From contig DVIP01000045.1 in NCBI GenBank assembly GCA_018711225.1, positions 1 through 34,160 on the forward strand: 34,160 bases of DNA, read 5' to 3'. Shown piece by piece: positions 1-8,224 of this stretch; within the stretch, counting starts at the first letter, position 1, and every line of letters starts with the position of its first letter. The position numbers were made by a program, and so were the translations under genes. The notes beneath the pieces are model-generated. The model searched no databases and was not told the origin of the DNA. It worked only from the letters and a program-made list of their open reading frames with translations. Source of the stretch: Candidatus Cryptobacteroides intestinipullorum. GTDB lineage: Bacteria; Bacteroidota; Bacteroidia; Bacteroidales; UBA932.

Positions 1-1
1 C

Positions 2-1177
2 ACCTTCTCTTCACGCGTGGGGCAGGGCCTGCCGATGTGGCTTCCGAAAGGAGCCGCCCTTCGCGAAAGGCTGGAGAACTTTCTCAAGAAAATACAGAAG
101 TCGTACGGATATCTTCCTGTAATTACCCCTCATATCGGGAACAAGGACCTGTACGTGACATCCGGACACTATGCAAAATACGGAAAGGACTCTTTCCAGC
201 CAATACATACTCCGCAGGAGGGCGAGGAATTTCTGCTCAAGCCGATGAACTGCCCTCACCACTGCGAAATCTACAGATGGAAGCCGCGCTCCTACAAGGA
301 CCTTCCTCTCAGATTCGCGGAATTCGGTACGGTATACCGCTACGAGCAGAGCGGGGAGCTTCACGGACTTACCAGAGTCCGCGGGTTCACACAGGACGAC
401 GCCCATCTTTTCTGCCGTCCTGACCAGCTGAAAGAGGAGTTCTGCAAGGTGATTGACATTATATTGTATGTGTTCAAGACCCTTAACTTCAACGAGTACA
501 TAGCGCAGGTGTCACTCAGGGACCCGAACAACAGGGAAAAGTACATCGGGACTGACGAGAACTGGGCCAAGGCCGAGCAGGCTATCATAGACGCTGCCGC
601 CGAGAAGGGACTCAAGACGATAGTCGTGCCGGGCGAGGCTGCATTCTACGGCCCTAAGCTCGATTTCATGGTGAAGGACGCCATCGGAAGGAAGTGGCAG
701 CTCGGCACCATCCAGGTGGACTACAATCTGCCCGAGAGGTTCGATCTGGAATATACCGGAAGCGACGGGAAGAAGCACAGGCCAGTCATGATCCACAGGG
801 CGCCGTTCGGTTCGCTGGAGCGTTTCGTCGCCGTCCTTCTGGAACATACCGGCGGAAAACTTCCTCTCTGGCTTGCCCCTGACCAGGTAAATATCCTGCC
901 TGTAAGCGAAAAATTTGCAGATTATGCAAAAAAAGTTTGCGATTTGCTGAATAATTCCGATATTCGCGCCTCAATCGACGACAGGAACGAAACCATAGGA
1001 AAGAGGATAAGGGATAACGAGTTGCAGAGAATACCGTTCCTGGTCGTAGTAGGAGAGAAGGAGATGGAAGACGGAACCGTTTCCGTCAGGAGACAGGGCG
1101 GAAAGGATGAAGGTACGATGAAAGTCGCCGACTTCATTTCACTCGTAACCAAAGAGGTCGACGAAATGTTGTCGTAG
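2..1177 (+). CDS. thrS: Threonyl-tRNA synthetase, C-terminal part (5' end outside window)
   Basis: Charges tRNA-Thr with threonine in the cytosol. The reading frame is already open at the left edge, so the N-terminal TGS and editing domains lie outside; what remains is the class II catalytic core and the anticodon-binding domain. Counting from the GTG at position 17 (an internal Val, not the start), the zinc ligands are Cys79 in KPMNCPHH, the His of TQDDAHLFC and the His of [14 protein letters not shown], the last also being class II motif 3. Motif 2 is seen as the [20 protein letters not shown] region. The C-terminal anticodon-binding domain starts near [13 protein letters not shown]. The gene is followed after 46 bases by infC, the usual Bacteroidota order. 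Identification is secure; only the missing 5' end limits it. Confidence 0.97.
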   Translation, partial: TFSSRVGQGLPMWLPKGAALRERLENFLKKIQKSYGYLPVITPHIGNKDLYVTSGHYAKYGKDSFQPIHTPQEGEEFLLKPMNCPHHCEIYRWKPRSYKDLPLRFAEFGTVYRYEQSGELHGLTRVRGFTQDDAHLFCRPDQLKEEFCKVIDIILYVFKTLNFNEYIAQVSLRDPNNREKYIGTDENWAKAEQAIIDAAAEKGLKTIVVPGEAAFYGPKLDFMVKDAIGRKWQLGTIQVDYNLPERFDLEYTGSDGKKHRPVMIHRAPFGSLERFVAVLLEHTGGKLPLWLAPDQVNILPVSEKFADYAKKVCDLLNNSDIRASIDDRNETIGKRIRDNELQRIPFLVVVGEKEMEDGTVSVRRQGGKDEGTMKVADFISLVTKEVDEMLS

Positions 1178-1209
1178 GCCTTGTACAATATTAATATTAA
1201 CTAAAATTT

Positions 1210-1215
1210 AGGAGG
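1210..1215 (+). promoter_or_regulatory. Strong Shine-Dalgarno that fixes the infC start
   Basis: AGGAGG, a full match to the anti-Shine-Dalgarno core, ends 8 bases before an ATC codon at 1224. An in-frame TAA at 1218-1220 rules out any start further upstream. Bacteroidota seldom rely on such sites, so its presence here argues that initiation on a weak non-AUG codon needs the extra pairing. Confidence 0.75.
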
Positions 1216-1223
1216 ATTAACCT

Positions 1224-1847
1224 ATCGCAGCACCATTTAAACCCGCTGCACCGAAATTTTCGGGACCCAAGCCGAAAACCGGCGGTCCTCAGGGTGCAGG
1301 GCGTCCGTTCAACGGGCAGAGACCCAGGAAGGACGAAAACGGATTGAGAATAAACGGAGAAATTACGGCTCCGAAAGTGCGCCTTGTCGGTGACAATGTG
1401 CCGGAACAGGGCATTTGTTCTATATCTGAAGCCTTGAAACTGGCGGAAGAGCTTGGACTTGACCTCGTGGAAATTACAGCAAAGGTGGATCCTCCTGTGT
1501 GCAAGATTATTGATTATCAGAAGTATCTCTACCAGCAGAAGAAAAAGGCCAAGGAAATGAAGGCCAATTCTTCGAAGGTCGTGATAAAGGAAATCAGGTT
1601 CGGTCCCAATACTGACGAGCATGACTTCCAGTTCAAGCTGAAACACGCCATCGGCTTCCTGCAGGAAGGCTCCAAGGTGAAGGCTTCGGTCTTTTTCAAG
1701 GGCAGGGCCATCCTTTATGTGGACCAGGGAGAAAAACTGCTTCTCAGGTTCGCCCTCGAACTTGAAGAATACGGCAGGGCAGAGCAGATGCCGAAGCTGG
1801 AAGGGAAGAGGATGATGATGATGATCGCACCGGTAAAGAAAAAGTGA
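1224..1847 (+). CDS. infC: Translation initiation factor IF-3, probable AUC start codon
   Basis: IF-3 binds the 30S subunit, blocks premature 50S joining and proofreads the start codon. The chosen start is ATC at 1224: an in-frame stop lies at 1218-1220, AGGAGG sits 8 bases upstream, and no ATG, GTG or TTG occurs before the TTG at codon 41, which already lies at the edge of the conserved N-domain ([16 protein letters not shown]). This gives 207 residues. Residues 1-40 are a basic Pro/Gly-rich extension; the N-domain follows, then a linker and the C-domain from about residue 115 ([13 protein letters not shown] onward). A non-AUG start is the known basis of IF-3 autoregulation in enterobacteria (AUU in E. 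coli); applying that here is inference. It heads infC-rpmI-rplT. The alternative TTG at 1344 would cut the domain boundary and lacks a ribosome-binding site. Confidence 0.9.
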   Translation: MAAPFKPAAPKFSGPKPKTGGPQGAGRPFNGQRPRKDENGLRINGEITAPKVRLVGDNVPEQGICSISEALKLAEELGLDLVEITAKVDPPVCKIIDYQKYLYQQKKKAKEMKANSSKVVIKEIRFGPNTDEHDFQFKLKHAIGFLQEGSKVKASVFFKGRAILYVDQGEKLLLRFALELEEYGRAEQMPKLEGKRMMMMIAPVKKK

Positions 1848-1894
1848 TCCGGACAGTCCGGTATCATATATTATTAACAGTAAAAAGTTTAACT

Positions 1895-2089
1895 ATGCCA
1901 AAGACAAAAACCAACTCCGGTACAAAAAAGCGTTTCAAGCTTACCGGAACGGGAAAGATCAAGAGAAAGCATGCTTACAAAAGCCACATTCTCACCAAAA
2001 AGACCAAGAAGCAGAAGAGGAATCTGACACATTTCGGCCTTGTCAGCAAGGTTGACGAGCCGAGAGTAAAGGCTTTGTTGGGAATCTAA
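1895..2089 (+). CDS. rpmI: 50S ribosomal protein bL35
   Basis: Small, very basic large-subunit protein of 64 residues, the usual length. It begins [14 protein letters not shown] and carries the conserved [11 protein letters not shown] segment. The ATG at 1895 was chosen over an in-frame GTG at 1844 that overlaps the end of infC and would add 17 residues without family similarity. It lies 47 bases after infC and 77 bases before rplT, so the three probably share a transcript. Confidence 0.96.
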   Translation: MPKTKTNSGTKKRFKLTGTGKIKRKHAYKSHILTKKTKKQKRNLTHFGLVSKVDEPRVKALLGI

Positions 2090-2166
2090 TTATCATTAAT
2101 GTCTAACTTGGAATGCAGTAGAAAAGCTCCTTTGAAGGACACTGCCTCCATAAAACAGTTAAATTT

Positions 2167-2511
2167 ATGCCAAGATCGGTAAATTCAGTTGCCTCAAGGG
2201 CACGCCGCAAGAAAATCCTTAAAAGGACCCGCGGTTATTTCCTTTCCAGAAAGAATGTTTGGACGGTAGCCAAGAACACCTACGAAAAAGGTCTTACCTA
2301 TGCCTACCGTGACCGCAAGAACAAGAAGCGCAGTTTCCGTGCACTGTGGATCCAGAGAATCAACGCCGCTGCCCGTCAGTACGGCATGACCTATTCACAG
2401 TTCATGGGCAAGATCGGAAAACAGAACATCGGTCTGAACCGCAAAGTGCTTGCAGACCTTGCTATGAATAATCCTCAGGCATTTGAGGCTATTATAAACT
2501 CTGTAAAATAG
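2167..2511 (+). CDS. rplT: 50S ribosomal protein bL20
   Basis: Large-subunit assembly protein that binds 23S rRNA; 114 residues, a typical length. It starts [18 protein letters not shown] and has the long basic N-terminal helix ([16 protein letters not shown]) followed by the globular domain ending in AIINSVK. In several bacteria L20 represses its own operon by binding a leader RNA. The 77-base rpmI-rplT gap here contains only a short TCCT/AGGA stem, which I do not consider enough to claim such a leader. lepB follows after 8 bases. Confidence 0.97.
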   Translation: MPRSVNSVASRARRKKILKRTRGYFLSRKNVWTVAKNTYEKGLTYAYRDRKNKKRSFRALWIQRINAAARQYGMTYSQFMGKIGKQNIGLNRKVLADLAMNNPQAFEAIINSVK

Positions 2512-2519
2512 TTCTTTGA

Positions 2520-3866
2520 ATGGGCTGGAAGGAATTTTACCATAACAAATGGACAAGGTTCGGATTCTGGGCCTTGCTGTATTTGCTGTGGGTTATCTGG
2601 CTCGGAAACTATTGGTGGCTTTTCGGCCTTGCCGTCATCTTCGACATCCATATTACCCGTAAGGTGAAATGGGCGTTCTGGAAGAAGACTTACAAGGAAG
2701 GCGAGAAGAGAAGCGCCGCGAATGAATGGCTCGATGCCATCATATTCGCCGTGATTGTGGTGACATTCATCAATATTTTCTTTTTCCAGGCATTCAAGAT
2801 TCCTTCTTCATCGATGGAGAGTTCCCTTATGACGGGGGACCATCTCTTCGTGAGCAAACTGACATACGGACCGAGGGTTCCGCAGACACCGCTGACTATC
2901 CCTTTCACTCACAATGTGTTTTTCGGCAGGGAATCATATTCCACGCTGATCCAGAGTGACTACAGGAGGCTGAAAGGCTTCAGGGAGGTGCGCCGCGGTG
3001 ATTATGTGGTCTTCGGCTTTCCCAACGGAGATACGGTGCTGACCAAATTCCCTGCGGAAGACTATTATGCGATGTGCCGTGCCATAGGACGGGAGAACGT
3101 GATTTCGTATTACGGTCCCGTGAAGGCGCGTCCGATGGACAAGAAGGACCATTATGTGAAAAGGTGCGTAGCCGTACACGGCGATACCCTTGAAATAAGG
3201 AACGGTCTTGTCTATGTAAATTCGGAGCCCCTTGAAGTATGGTCCGGAGTACAGAATTCGTATACGGTAGTCACGGACGGACAGCGTATCAATCCGGTCA
3301 ACCTGGAAGCGCTCGGCCTCAATACCGCCGAACTCAGGTTCGATCCGCAGCTCCCGGGATATCCGTATATGCCGCTTACAGCCGAGAGGCTTGAAAAGGT
3401 CCGTGCATATCCGAATGTGGTGTCAGTAGAGCCTAACATCGACGTATACCCGCCGGATGATCCGGATTCCTATCTGACTATCTTCCCGTTCACCAGGGAC
3501 TACAAGTGGACCAGGGACAATTTCGGTCCTCTCTGGATTCCTGAGAAGGGGACTACGGTCAGGCTGGATTCGCTTTCGCTTCCTCTGTACGAGAGAATCA
3601 TCACCGCATACGAGGGAAATGAACTCGAAACGGACAGCGAAGGCAGGATTTTCATCAACGGCGAGGAAGTCCGGGACTATACATTCAAGCAGGACTATTT
3701 CTTCATGATGGGAGACAACAGGCACAATTCCCTCGATTCGAGATACTGGGGCTTTGTCCCTGAAGATCATATTGTAGGGAAACCGGTGGTAATCTGGCTC
3801 TCGACTGACAGGAATAAGTCTTTCCCGAAGAACATAAGATGGAGCCGCTTTTTAAAATTCGTCTGA
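2520..3866 (+). CDS. lepB: Signal peptidase I
   Basis: Inner-membrane serine protease that removes signal peptides from exported proteins. It has 448 residues, longer than the 324 of E. coli LepB but in keeping with Bacteroidota versions. Membrane segments lie at about 16-43 and 72-90, followed by the catalytic domain. The nucleophile is Ser98 in IPSSSM and the general base is Lys214 in YVKRCVA. The box GDNRHNSLDSRYWG near residue 400 completes the family signature. The region between about 230 and 375 separates the Lys box from the GDNR box and is an insertion relative to enterobacterial enzymes. It starts 8 bases after rplT, so it is probably cotranscribed with the ribosomal genes. Many substrates would come from this window: the fimbrial DUF3575 protein, for example, has a type I-like signal. 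Confidence 0.95.
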   Translation: MGWKEFYHNKWTRFGFWALLYLLWVIWLGNYWWLFGLAVIFDIHITRKVKWAFWKKTYKEGEKRSAANEWLDAIIFAVIVVTFINIFFFQAFKIPSSSMESSLMTGDHLFVSKLTYGPRVPQTPLTIPFTHNVFFGRESYSTLIQSDYRRLKGFREVRRGDYVVFGFPNGDTVLTKFPAEDYYAMCRAIGRENVISYYGPVKARPMDKKDHYVKRCVAVHGDTLEIRNGLVYVNSEPLEVWSGVQNSYTVVTDGQRINPVNLEALGLNTAELRFDPQLPGYPYMPLTAERLEKVRAYPNVVSVEPNIDVYPPDDPDSYLTIFPFTRDYKWTRDNFGPLWIPEKGTTVRLDSLSLPLYERIITAYEGNELETDSEGRIFINGEEVRDYTFKQDYFFMMGDNRHNSLDSRYWGFVPEDHIVGKPVVIWLSTDRNKSFPKNIRWSRFLKFV

Positions 3867-3869
3867 AAT

Positions 3870-3901
3870 GTTGTAATTTAGAAATATTTTAGCGATATTT
3901 G
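3870..3901 (+). promoter_or_regulatory. Candidate promoter for rpmB-rpmG-DUF4295
   Basis: GATATTTG at 3894-3901 matches the Bacteroidota -7 box TAnnTTTG except at the first base, and a GTTG at 3870-3873 lies 20 bases upstream where the -33 TTTG is expected. It leaves about 30 bases of A-rich leader before rpmB. Judged from sequence only. Confidence 0.45.
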
Positions 3902-3940
3902 CAGCCCCTTTTAAGTGAAAAAATCAAAAAGTTATATACA

Positions 3941-4183
3941 ATGGCAAAGGTTTGTCAAGTTACAGGTAGAAAGAGAATGGTAGGAAACAATGTTTCCCAT
4001 TCCAAGAAACGCACCAAGCGTATTTTTGCTATCAATCTGAAGACCAAGAGATTCTGGTCTGAAGAAGAGCAGCGTTTCATCACCCTGAAGGTTTCCTGCA
4101 AGGGTATGAAGAATATTGTGAAGAATGGTCTGGATGCTACAGTCAAGGCTGCACAGCAGAAGGGATATGTAAACATTGTTTAA
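3941..4183 (+). CDS. rpmB: 50S ribosomal protein bL28
   Basis: Large-subunit protein of 80 residues, beginning MAKVCQVTGRKRMVGNNVSH, the standard bL28 opening, and containing NLKTKRFW. The ATG at 3941 was chosen over an in-frame upstream TTG at 3899 that falls on the candidate promoter. It is followed by rpmG after 11 bases, the usual pairing in bacteria. Confidence 0.96.
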   Translation: MAKVCQVTGRKRMVGNNVSHSKKRTKRIFAINLKTKRFWSEEEQRFITLKVSCKGMKNIVKNGLDATVKAAQQKGYVNIV

Positions 4184-4194
4184 TTCCGTGAGTT

Positions 4195-4383
4195 ATGGCA
4201 AAGAAAGCAAAAGGTAACAGGGTTCAGGTAATATTGGAATGCACTGAACAGAGGGAAAGCGGTGTACCTGGAATGTCAAGATACATCACGACCAAGAACA
4301 AGAAGAACACTACTCAGCGTCTGGAGCGTATGAAATACAATCCATACCTCAGGAAAGTGACCCTTCACCGTGAGATTAAATAA
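4195..4383 (+). CDS. rpmG: 50S ribosomal protein bL33 (zinc-free type)
   Basis: Large-subunit protein of 62 residues beginning [18 protein letters not shown]. Zinc-binding bL33 proteins have two CxxC motifs; this one has a single Cys (residue 16), so it is the C-minus form that does not bind zinc. It lies between rpmB and the DUF4295 gene, 11 and 15 bases away, in one operon. Confidence 0.96.
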   Translation: MAKKAKGNRVQVILECTEQRESGVPGMSRYITTKNKKNTTQRLERMKYNPYLRKVTLHREIK

Positions 4384-4398
4384 CAGGAGGATTGATTT

Positions 4399-4557
4399 AT
4401 GGCAAAGAAAGCAGTCGCAACCTTCAGTGCCAAATCCGGCGCTAAGACTATGGTAAAGTGCATCCGCATGGACAAGTCACCAAAGACAGGTGCCTATATG
4501 TTCAAGGAAGAGCTTGTGGAAGCTGATAAGGTAAAGGATTTCTTCGCCAAGAAATAA
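4399..4557 (+). CDS. DUF4295 family small ribosomal protein (bL38-like)
   Basis: A 52-residue basic protein beginning MAKKAVATFSAKSGAKTMVK and ending KVKDFFAKK. This is the DUF4295 family, which is restricted to Bacteroidota and found next to rpmB-rpmG. From memory, a Flavobacterium ribosome structure showed a phylum-specific large-subunit protein of this kind named bL38; I am fairly but not fully sure that it is this family. The start is marked by AGGAGG at 4385-4390, 8 bases upstream, the same sequence and spacing as at infC. A terminator follows 28 bases after the stop. Confidence 0.88.
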   Translation: MAKKAVATFSAKSGAKTMVKCIRMDKSPKTGAYMFKEELVEADKVKDFFAKK

Positions 4558-4585
4558 TCCTTGTCTGATTCTGACAGAATATTCG

Positions 4586-4616
4586 GGACGGCTAATGACC
4601 TTAGCCGTCCTTTTTT
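4586..4616 (+). terminator. Rho-independent terminator after the ribosomal protein genes
   Basis: Perfect 9-bp stem GGACGGCTA (4586-4594) with TAGCCGTCC (4602-4610), a 7-base loop, then six T residues at 4611-4616. It closes the rpmB-rpmG-DUF4295 unit. Confidence 0.92.
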
Positions 4617-4678
4617 ATGTCCGCAGCCGGCTTTTTTCCGTGTTCGTGGCGGATTCGGGACAAAGGCTGTGCGGATTT

Positions 4679-4705
4679 CGTACCGGCAGATTGCCAATCT
4701 GCCGG
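4679..4705. repeat. Intergenic palindrome, copy 1 of a dispersed repeat
   Basis: CCGGCAGATT (4683-4692), 3-base loop, AATCTGCCGG (4696-4705), preceded by CGTA. The same CGTACCGGCAGATT and AATCTGCCGG arms recur at 31210-31240. Here the right arm runs into an AAATTTTTTATTT tract, so on the + strand it could also act as a second terminator. The rest of the 216-base gap 4558-4773 holds the terminator above and the ftsY promoter. Confidence 0.8.
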
Positions 4706-4715
4706 AAATTTTTTA

Positions 4716-4746
4716 TTTCGCATTTCAGGGATTTTCAGTATCTTTG
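4716..4746 (+). promoter_or_regulatory. Candidate ftsY operon promoter
   Basis: TATCTTTG at 4739-4746 is an exact TAnnTTTG -7 box. TTTC at 4716-4719 is a 3-of-4 match to the -33 TTTG at 19-base spacing. It lies downstream of the terminator and palindrome and 27 bases before the ftsY ATG. Confidence 0.7.
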
Positions 4747-4773
4747 AAAGTTTATTACGGTAATCGTATTGCT

Positions 4774-5712
4774 ATGGGAATATTTGACAAAGGGGTCCAG
4801 AAGACCAAAAGAAGTTTCTTCGAACGTATTTCCAGGGCCGTGGTAGGAAAGTCAAGGGTGGATGACGATACCCTCGATTCCATAGAAGAGGCCCTGATTG
4901 CTACGGATATGGGTGTCGATACTACGCTGAAGATTATCGACAACCTGGAGGAACGTGTGCAGAAGGACAAATACATGTCCTTCGACGAACTTGTGGACCT
5001 GTTGCATGACGAAATCTCCCGTCTTCTCGACGTATCGGAAGATTCTTCAGCCGTACAGGAGGCCGAACCGTTTGATTTCTCGAAAAAGCCGTATGTCATC
5101 ATGGTCGTCGGCGTGAACGGCGTGGGCAAGACCACCACTATCGGAAAACTTGCCTCGATGCTTAAGGCACGGGGCAAAAAGGTCGTGCTTGGGGCTGCGG
5201 ACACATTCCGTGCTGCGGCTGTGGACCAGCTTACAATCTGGGCCGAGCGTGCCGGCGTGGATATAGTCAAGCAGAAGATGGGTTCTGACCCGGCTTCGGT
5301 AGCCTACGATACGGTGAAGTCGGCTGTGGCGAAGGATGCTGATGTGGTGCTTATAGACACGGCAGGCCGTCTTCACAACAGGGTGGACCTGATGAACGAA
5401 CTGACCAAAATCCGCAATGTCATGCGGAAGGTCATACCTGACGCCCCGCATGATGTCCTGCTCGTACTGGACGGGTCTACCGGGCAGAACGCGTTCCAGC
5501 AGGCGAAGGAATTTTCCAGGGCCACGGAGGTGACATCCCTGGCAGTCACGAAACTGGACGGCACGGCAAAGGGCGGTGTGGTAATAGGCATCGTCGACCA
5601 GTTCAGGATTCCGGTGAAATTTGTCGGGATAGGCGAAGGTATTGACGACCTGAAGTTTTTCGACAAGAAGGAATTTGTGAACTCGTTGTTTTCCAAGGAA
5701 GATTTGAAATAG
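4774..5712 (+). CDS. ftsY: Signal recognition particle receptor FtsY
   Basis: SRP receptor GTPase that docks ribosome-nascent chain-SRP complexes at the inner membrane. It has 312 residues: a short N-terminal helical region, without the long acidic domain of E. coli FtsY, then the four-helix N domain (about 20-90) and the G domain. Motifs seen are G1 [10 protein letters not shown], the DTFRAAA motif, G3 DTAGR, G4 [10 protein letters not shown] and GIGEGIDDL. The ATG at 4774 was chosen because an in-frame TTG at 4561 would run back through the terminator and promoter. It heads a run of closely spaced genes with pheT next, 15 bases on. Confidence 0.96.
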   Translation: MGIFDKGVQKTKRSFFERISRAVVGKSRVDDDTLDSIEEALIATDMGVDTTLKIIDNLEERVQKDKYMSFDELVDLLHDEISRLLDVSEDSSAVQEAEPFDFSKKPYVIMVVGVNGVGKTTTIGKLASMLKARGKKVVLGAADTFRAAAVDQLTIWAERAGVDIVKQKMGSDPASVAYDTVKSAVAKDADVVLIDTAGRLHNRVDLMNELTKIRNVMRKVIPDAPHDVLLVLDGSTGQNAFQQAKEFSRATEVTSLAVTKLDGTAKGGVVIGIVDQFRIPVKFVGIGEGIDDLKFFDKKEFVNSLFSKEDLK

Positions 5713-5727
5713 ATAAAACGTTTGTAT

Positions 5728-8217
5728 ATGAAGGTATCTTATAATTGGCTCAAGGATTATCTCAAATGTGACCTTAATCCGGAGGAAATAGCTGCGGCCC
5801 TGACTTCCATCGGTCTCGAAGTCGATGCCGTGGAGGAAGTGGAGCAGATCCCCGGCGGCCTTGCCGGAGTGATAGTGGCTGAAGTGGTGGAATGCCATGA
5901 CCATCCGGATTCTGACCATTTGCATGTGACAAGGCTGAATACGGGTACGGGAGAACTTCTCCAGGTCGTCTGCGGGGCACCGAACGTGGCGGCAGGTCAG
6001 AAAGTGCTTCTGGCTACCATCGGCACTGTCCTGGGAGAGAACTTCAAGATAAAGAAATCAAAGATAAGGGGTGTGGAGTCGTTCGGCATGATATGCGCGG
6101 AGGACGAACTCGGAATCGGCAATTCGCATGACGGCATCATGGTTCTTGACCCGTCTGCCGTACCGGGCACACCGGCGAAAGAGTATCTCAGGCTCGAAAG
6201 CGACTCAGTAATAGAAATCGGACTTACGGCGAACAGGGTGGATGCCGCTTCCCACATCGGAGTGGCCCGCGACCTGTATGCCTATCTGAAACTCAACAAT
6301 ATACCGTGCTCTCTCGAAATACCTGACGTATCTGCATTCCGTGAGGGTGATGAGGGTCTCTGCTCTTCGCAGGACGTGATTGACGGGGCCTTTCCTGTCG
6401 ACGTACAGGCACCTGACGGGGCACCGAGATATACCGGCACCACCATCGCCGGAGTGAAAGTGGGTCCGTCACCGGAGTGGCTTCAGAAAAAGCTGCTGTC
6501 CATAGGGCTGAGACCGATAAACAATGTGGTGGATATCACGAATTTCATCCTGATGGAAGTCGGTCAGCCGCTCCATGCGTTTGACGCCGCCAAAATCAAG
6601 GGCCGCAAAGTCATAGTACGCAGGGCTGTGGAAGGGGAGAAGTTCGTTACTCTCGACGGAGTGGAAAGGACCTTGTCCGCAAATGACCTTATGATAGCGG
6701 ACGTGGAGAAACCGATGTGCCTGGCAGGAGTGTTCGGCGGGGAGGATTCCGGTGTCACGGAAGCCACGACTGACGTATTCCTTGAGAGTGCGTATTTCAA
6801 CCCTGTTTCCATAAGGAAAAGCGCCAAGAGACATGGCCTGAGTACGGACGCTTCCTTCAGGTACGAGCGCGGGGCCGACCCTCTCATTGCGGAATATGCC
6901 GCCAGGCGCGCAGCTCTCCTTATCTGCGAACTGGCCGGAGGACATGTTGTAGGGAAGATGCAGGAATTTTATCCGGAAAAGATAGAAAGGAAGGTGATAG
7001 ACCTGGATTATGACAGGATAGAGTCATTTGTCGGGAAGAAGATAGGGCATGATGTGATAGAGAGAATACTGTCCTGCCTGAACTACGAATTTATTTCCAG
7101 GGAATATGACGCTCAGGGCGGTGTGAAAGGCGCTGTCGTCGCCGCCCCTTCCTATATGATAGACGTTTACAGGGAATGTGATGTAGTGGAGGAAATCCTG
7201 CGCATCTACGGGTACAACAACATTGAACTTCCGGACGGAGTGCGTATGTCCGTGAATACCACAGAAAAGCCGGAACCGGAACTCGTGAGGAACGCCGTTT
7301 CGGATTTTCTGGCAGCCAACGGTTTCAATGAAATCATGAACAATTCCCTCACGAAGTCCGAATACTATTCCGGCCTGAAGACATTCCCGGAGGAAAAATG
7401 TGTCAGGATACTCAATCCGCTGAGTTCGGACCTCAATGTGATGAGGCAGACCCTCCTTCTCGGGGGACTGGAAGTCGTCGCCTACAACATAAACCGTCAG
7501 GAAAACAATCTCAGGCTTTTCGAATACGGGTCCGTGTATTCTTTCAGACCGGGATGTGACAGCGCATCTCTCGGTTCGTACGACGAATCCACCGCATTCA
7601 TGATGCTTCTGTCCGGACCGGGGGAGAAGACATGGAGGACAGGGCAGCAGAAGAGTGACTATTTTGAGCTTAAAGGCTATCTCGAACTGCTGTTCAGACG
7701 TTTCGGAGGCAATATATACAATATGGAATATGAGCCTGCTCCCGCAGACATCTTCTCGGAAGGTAATGTCTACAGGCTGCAGGGCAGCACCCGCCCTCTC
7801 GCCGTCATGGGGACAGTGGCGCCTGCAAGACTGAAGCAGTTCGGCATAAGGCAGCCTGTCTATGCAGTGGAAATCAGCTGGCCGGAACTTTATGCTCTGG
7901 TAAAGAGGGACAGGATCAGATACACCGAAATGCCTAAGTATCCTGAGGTGAGAAGGGATCTTGCGCTTCTGCTGGACAAGTCCGTATCATATTCGGACCT
8001 TTACAAGTGTGCATTCAGGACAGGGAAGAAGCTGCTCAAGAGCGTTACGCTTTTCGACGTGTACAGCGGGGACAAGATACCTGAGGACAAGAAACAGTAT
8101 GCCCTGAACTTCGTCCTTCAGGATGTGGAGAAAACATTGACTGACAAGGATGTGGAGAATATAATGACACGCCTTGTGAATGCGTTCTCGAAGGAATTCG
8201 GTGCAACATTAAGATAG
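5728..8217 (+). CDS. pheT: Phenylalanyl-tRNA synthetase beta chain
   Basis: Beta subunit of the alpha2-beta2 PheRS. It has 829 residues, a typical length. Order of domains: N-terminal strand (MKVSYNWLKDYL), the EMAP-II-like tRNA-binding domain at about 40-150, the B3/B4 editing domain around residues 230-400 with INNVVDITNFILMEVGQPLH, the B5 domain near 430-490, the catalytic-like core, and the FDX-ACB anticodon domain from about 735 (YPEVRRDLALLLDK). The ATG at 5728 gives the conserved MKVSYNWL start; an in-frame TTG two codons upstream is less likely. pheS is not in the window, so the two subunits are encoded apart. The DUF4296 gene follows 7 bases on. Confidence 0.97.
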   Translation: MKVSYNWLKDYLKCDLNPEEIAAALTSIGLEVDAVEEVEQIPGGLAGVIVAEVVECHDHPDSDHLHVTRLNTGTGELLQVVCGAPNVAAGQKVLLATIGTVLGENFKIKKSKIRGVESFGMICAEDELGIGNSHDGIMVLDPSAVPGTPAKEYLRLESDSVIEIGLTANRVDAASHIGVARDLYAYLKLNNIPCSLEIPDVSAFREGDEGLCSSQDVIDGAFPVDVQAPDGAPRYTGTTIAGVKVGPSPEWLQKKLLSIGLRPINNVVDITNFILMEVGQPLHAFDAAKIKGRKVIVRRAVEGEKFVTLDGVERTLSANDLMIADVEKPMCLAGVFGGEDSGVTEATTDVFLESAYFNPVSIRKSAKRHGLSTDASFRYERGADPLIAEYAARRAALLICELAGGHVVGKMQEFYPEKIERKVIDLDYDRIESFVGKKIGHDVIERILSCLNYEFISREYDAQGGVKGAVVAAPSYMIDVYRECDVVEEILRIYGYNNIELPDGVRMSVNTTEKPEPELVRNAVSDFLAANGFNEIMNNSLTKSEYYSGLKTFPEEKCVRILNPLSSDLNVMRQTLLLGGLEVVAYNINRQENNLRLFEYGSVYSFRPGCDSASLGSYDESTAFMMLLSGPGEKTWRTGQQKSDYFELKGYLELLFRRFGGNIYNMEYEPAPADIFSEGNVYRLQGSTRPLAVMGTVAPARLKQFGIRQPVYAVEISWPELYALVKRDRIRYTEMPKYPEVRRDLALLLDKSVSYSDLYKCAFRTGKKLLKSVTLFDVYSGDKIPEDKKQYALNFVLQDVEKTLTDKDVENIMTRLVNAFSKEFGATLR

Positions 8218-8224
8218 TGCCTCC

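Noticed and set aside
2090..2166. L20 autoregulatory leader before rplT
   Set aside because: Only a four-pair stem is visible; no mimic of the 23S L20 site could be made out.
4561..4773. N-terminal extension of ftsY from a TTG at 4561
   Set aside because: It would read through a strong terminator, the palindrome and an exact -7 box; the ATG at 4774 gives a normal FtsY start.
5047..5925. 292-codon open frame on the - strand
   Set aside because: Runs opposite ftsY and the start of pheT, both certain genes; sequence looks like a composition shadow.
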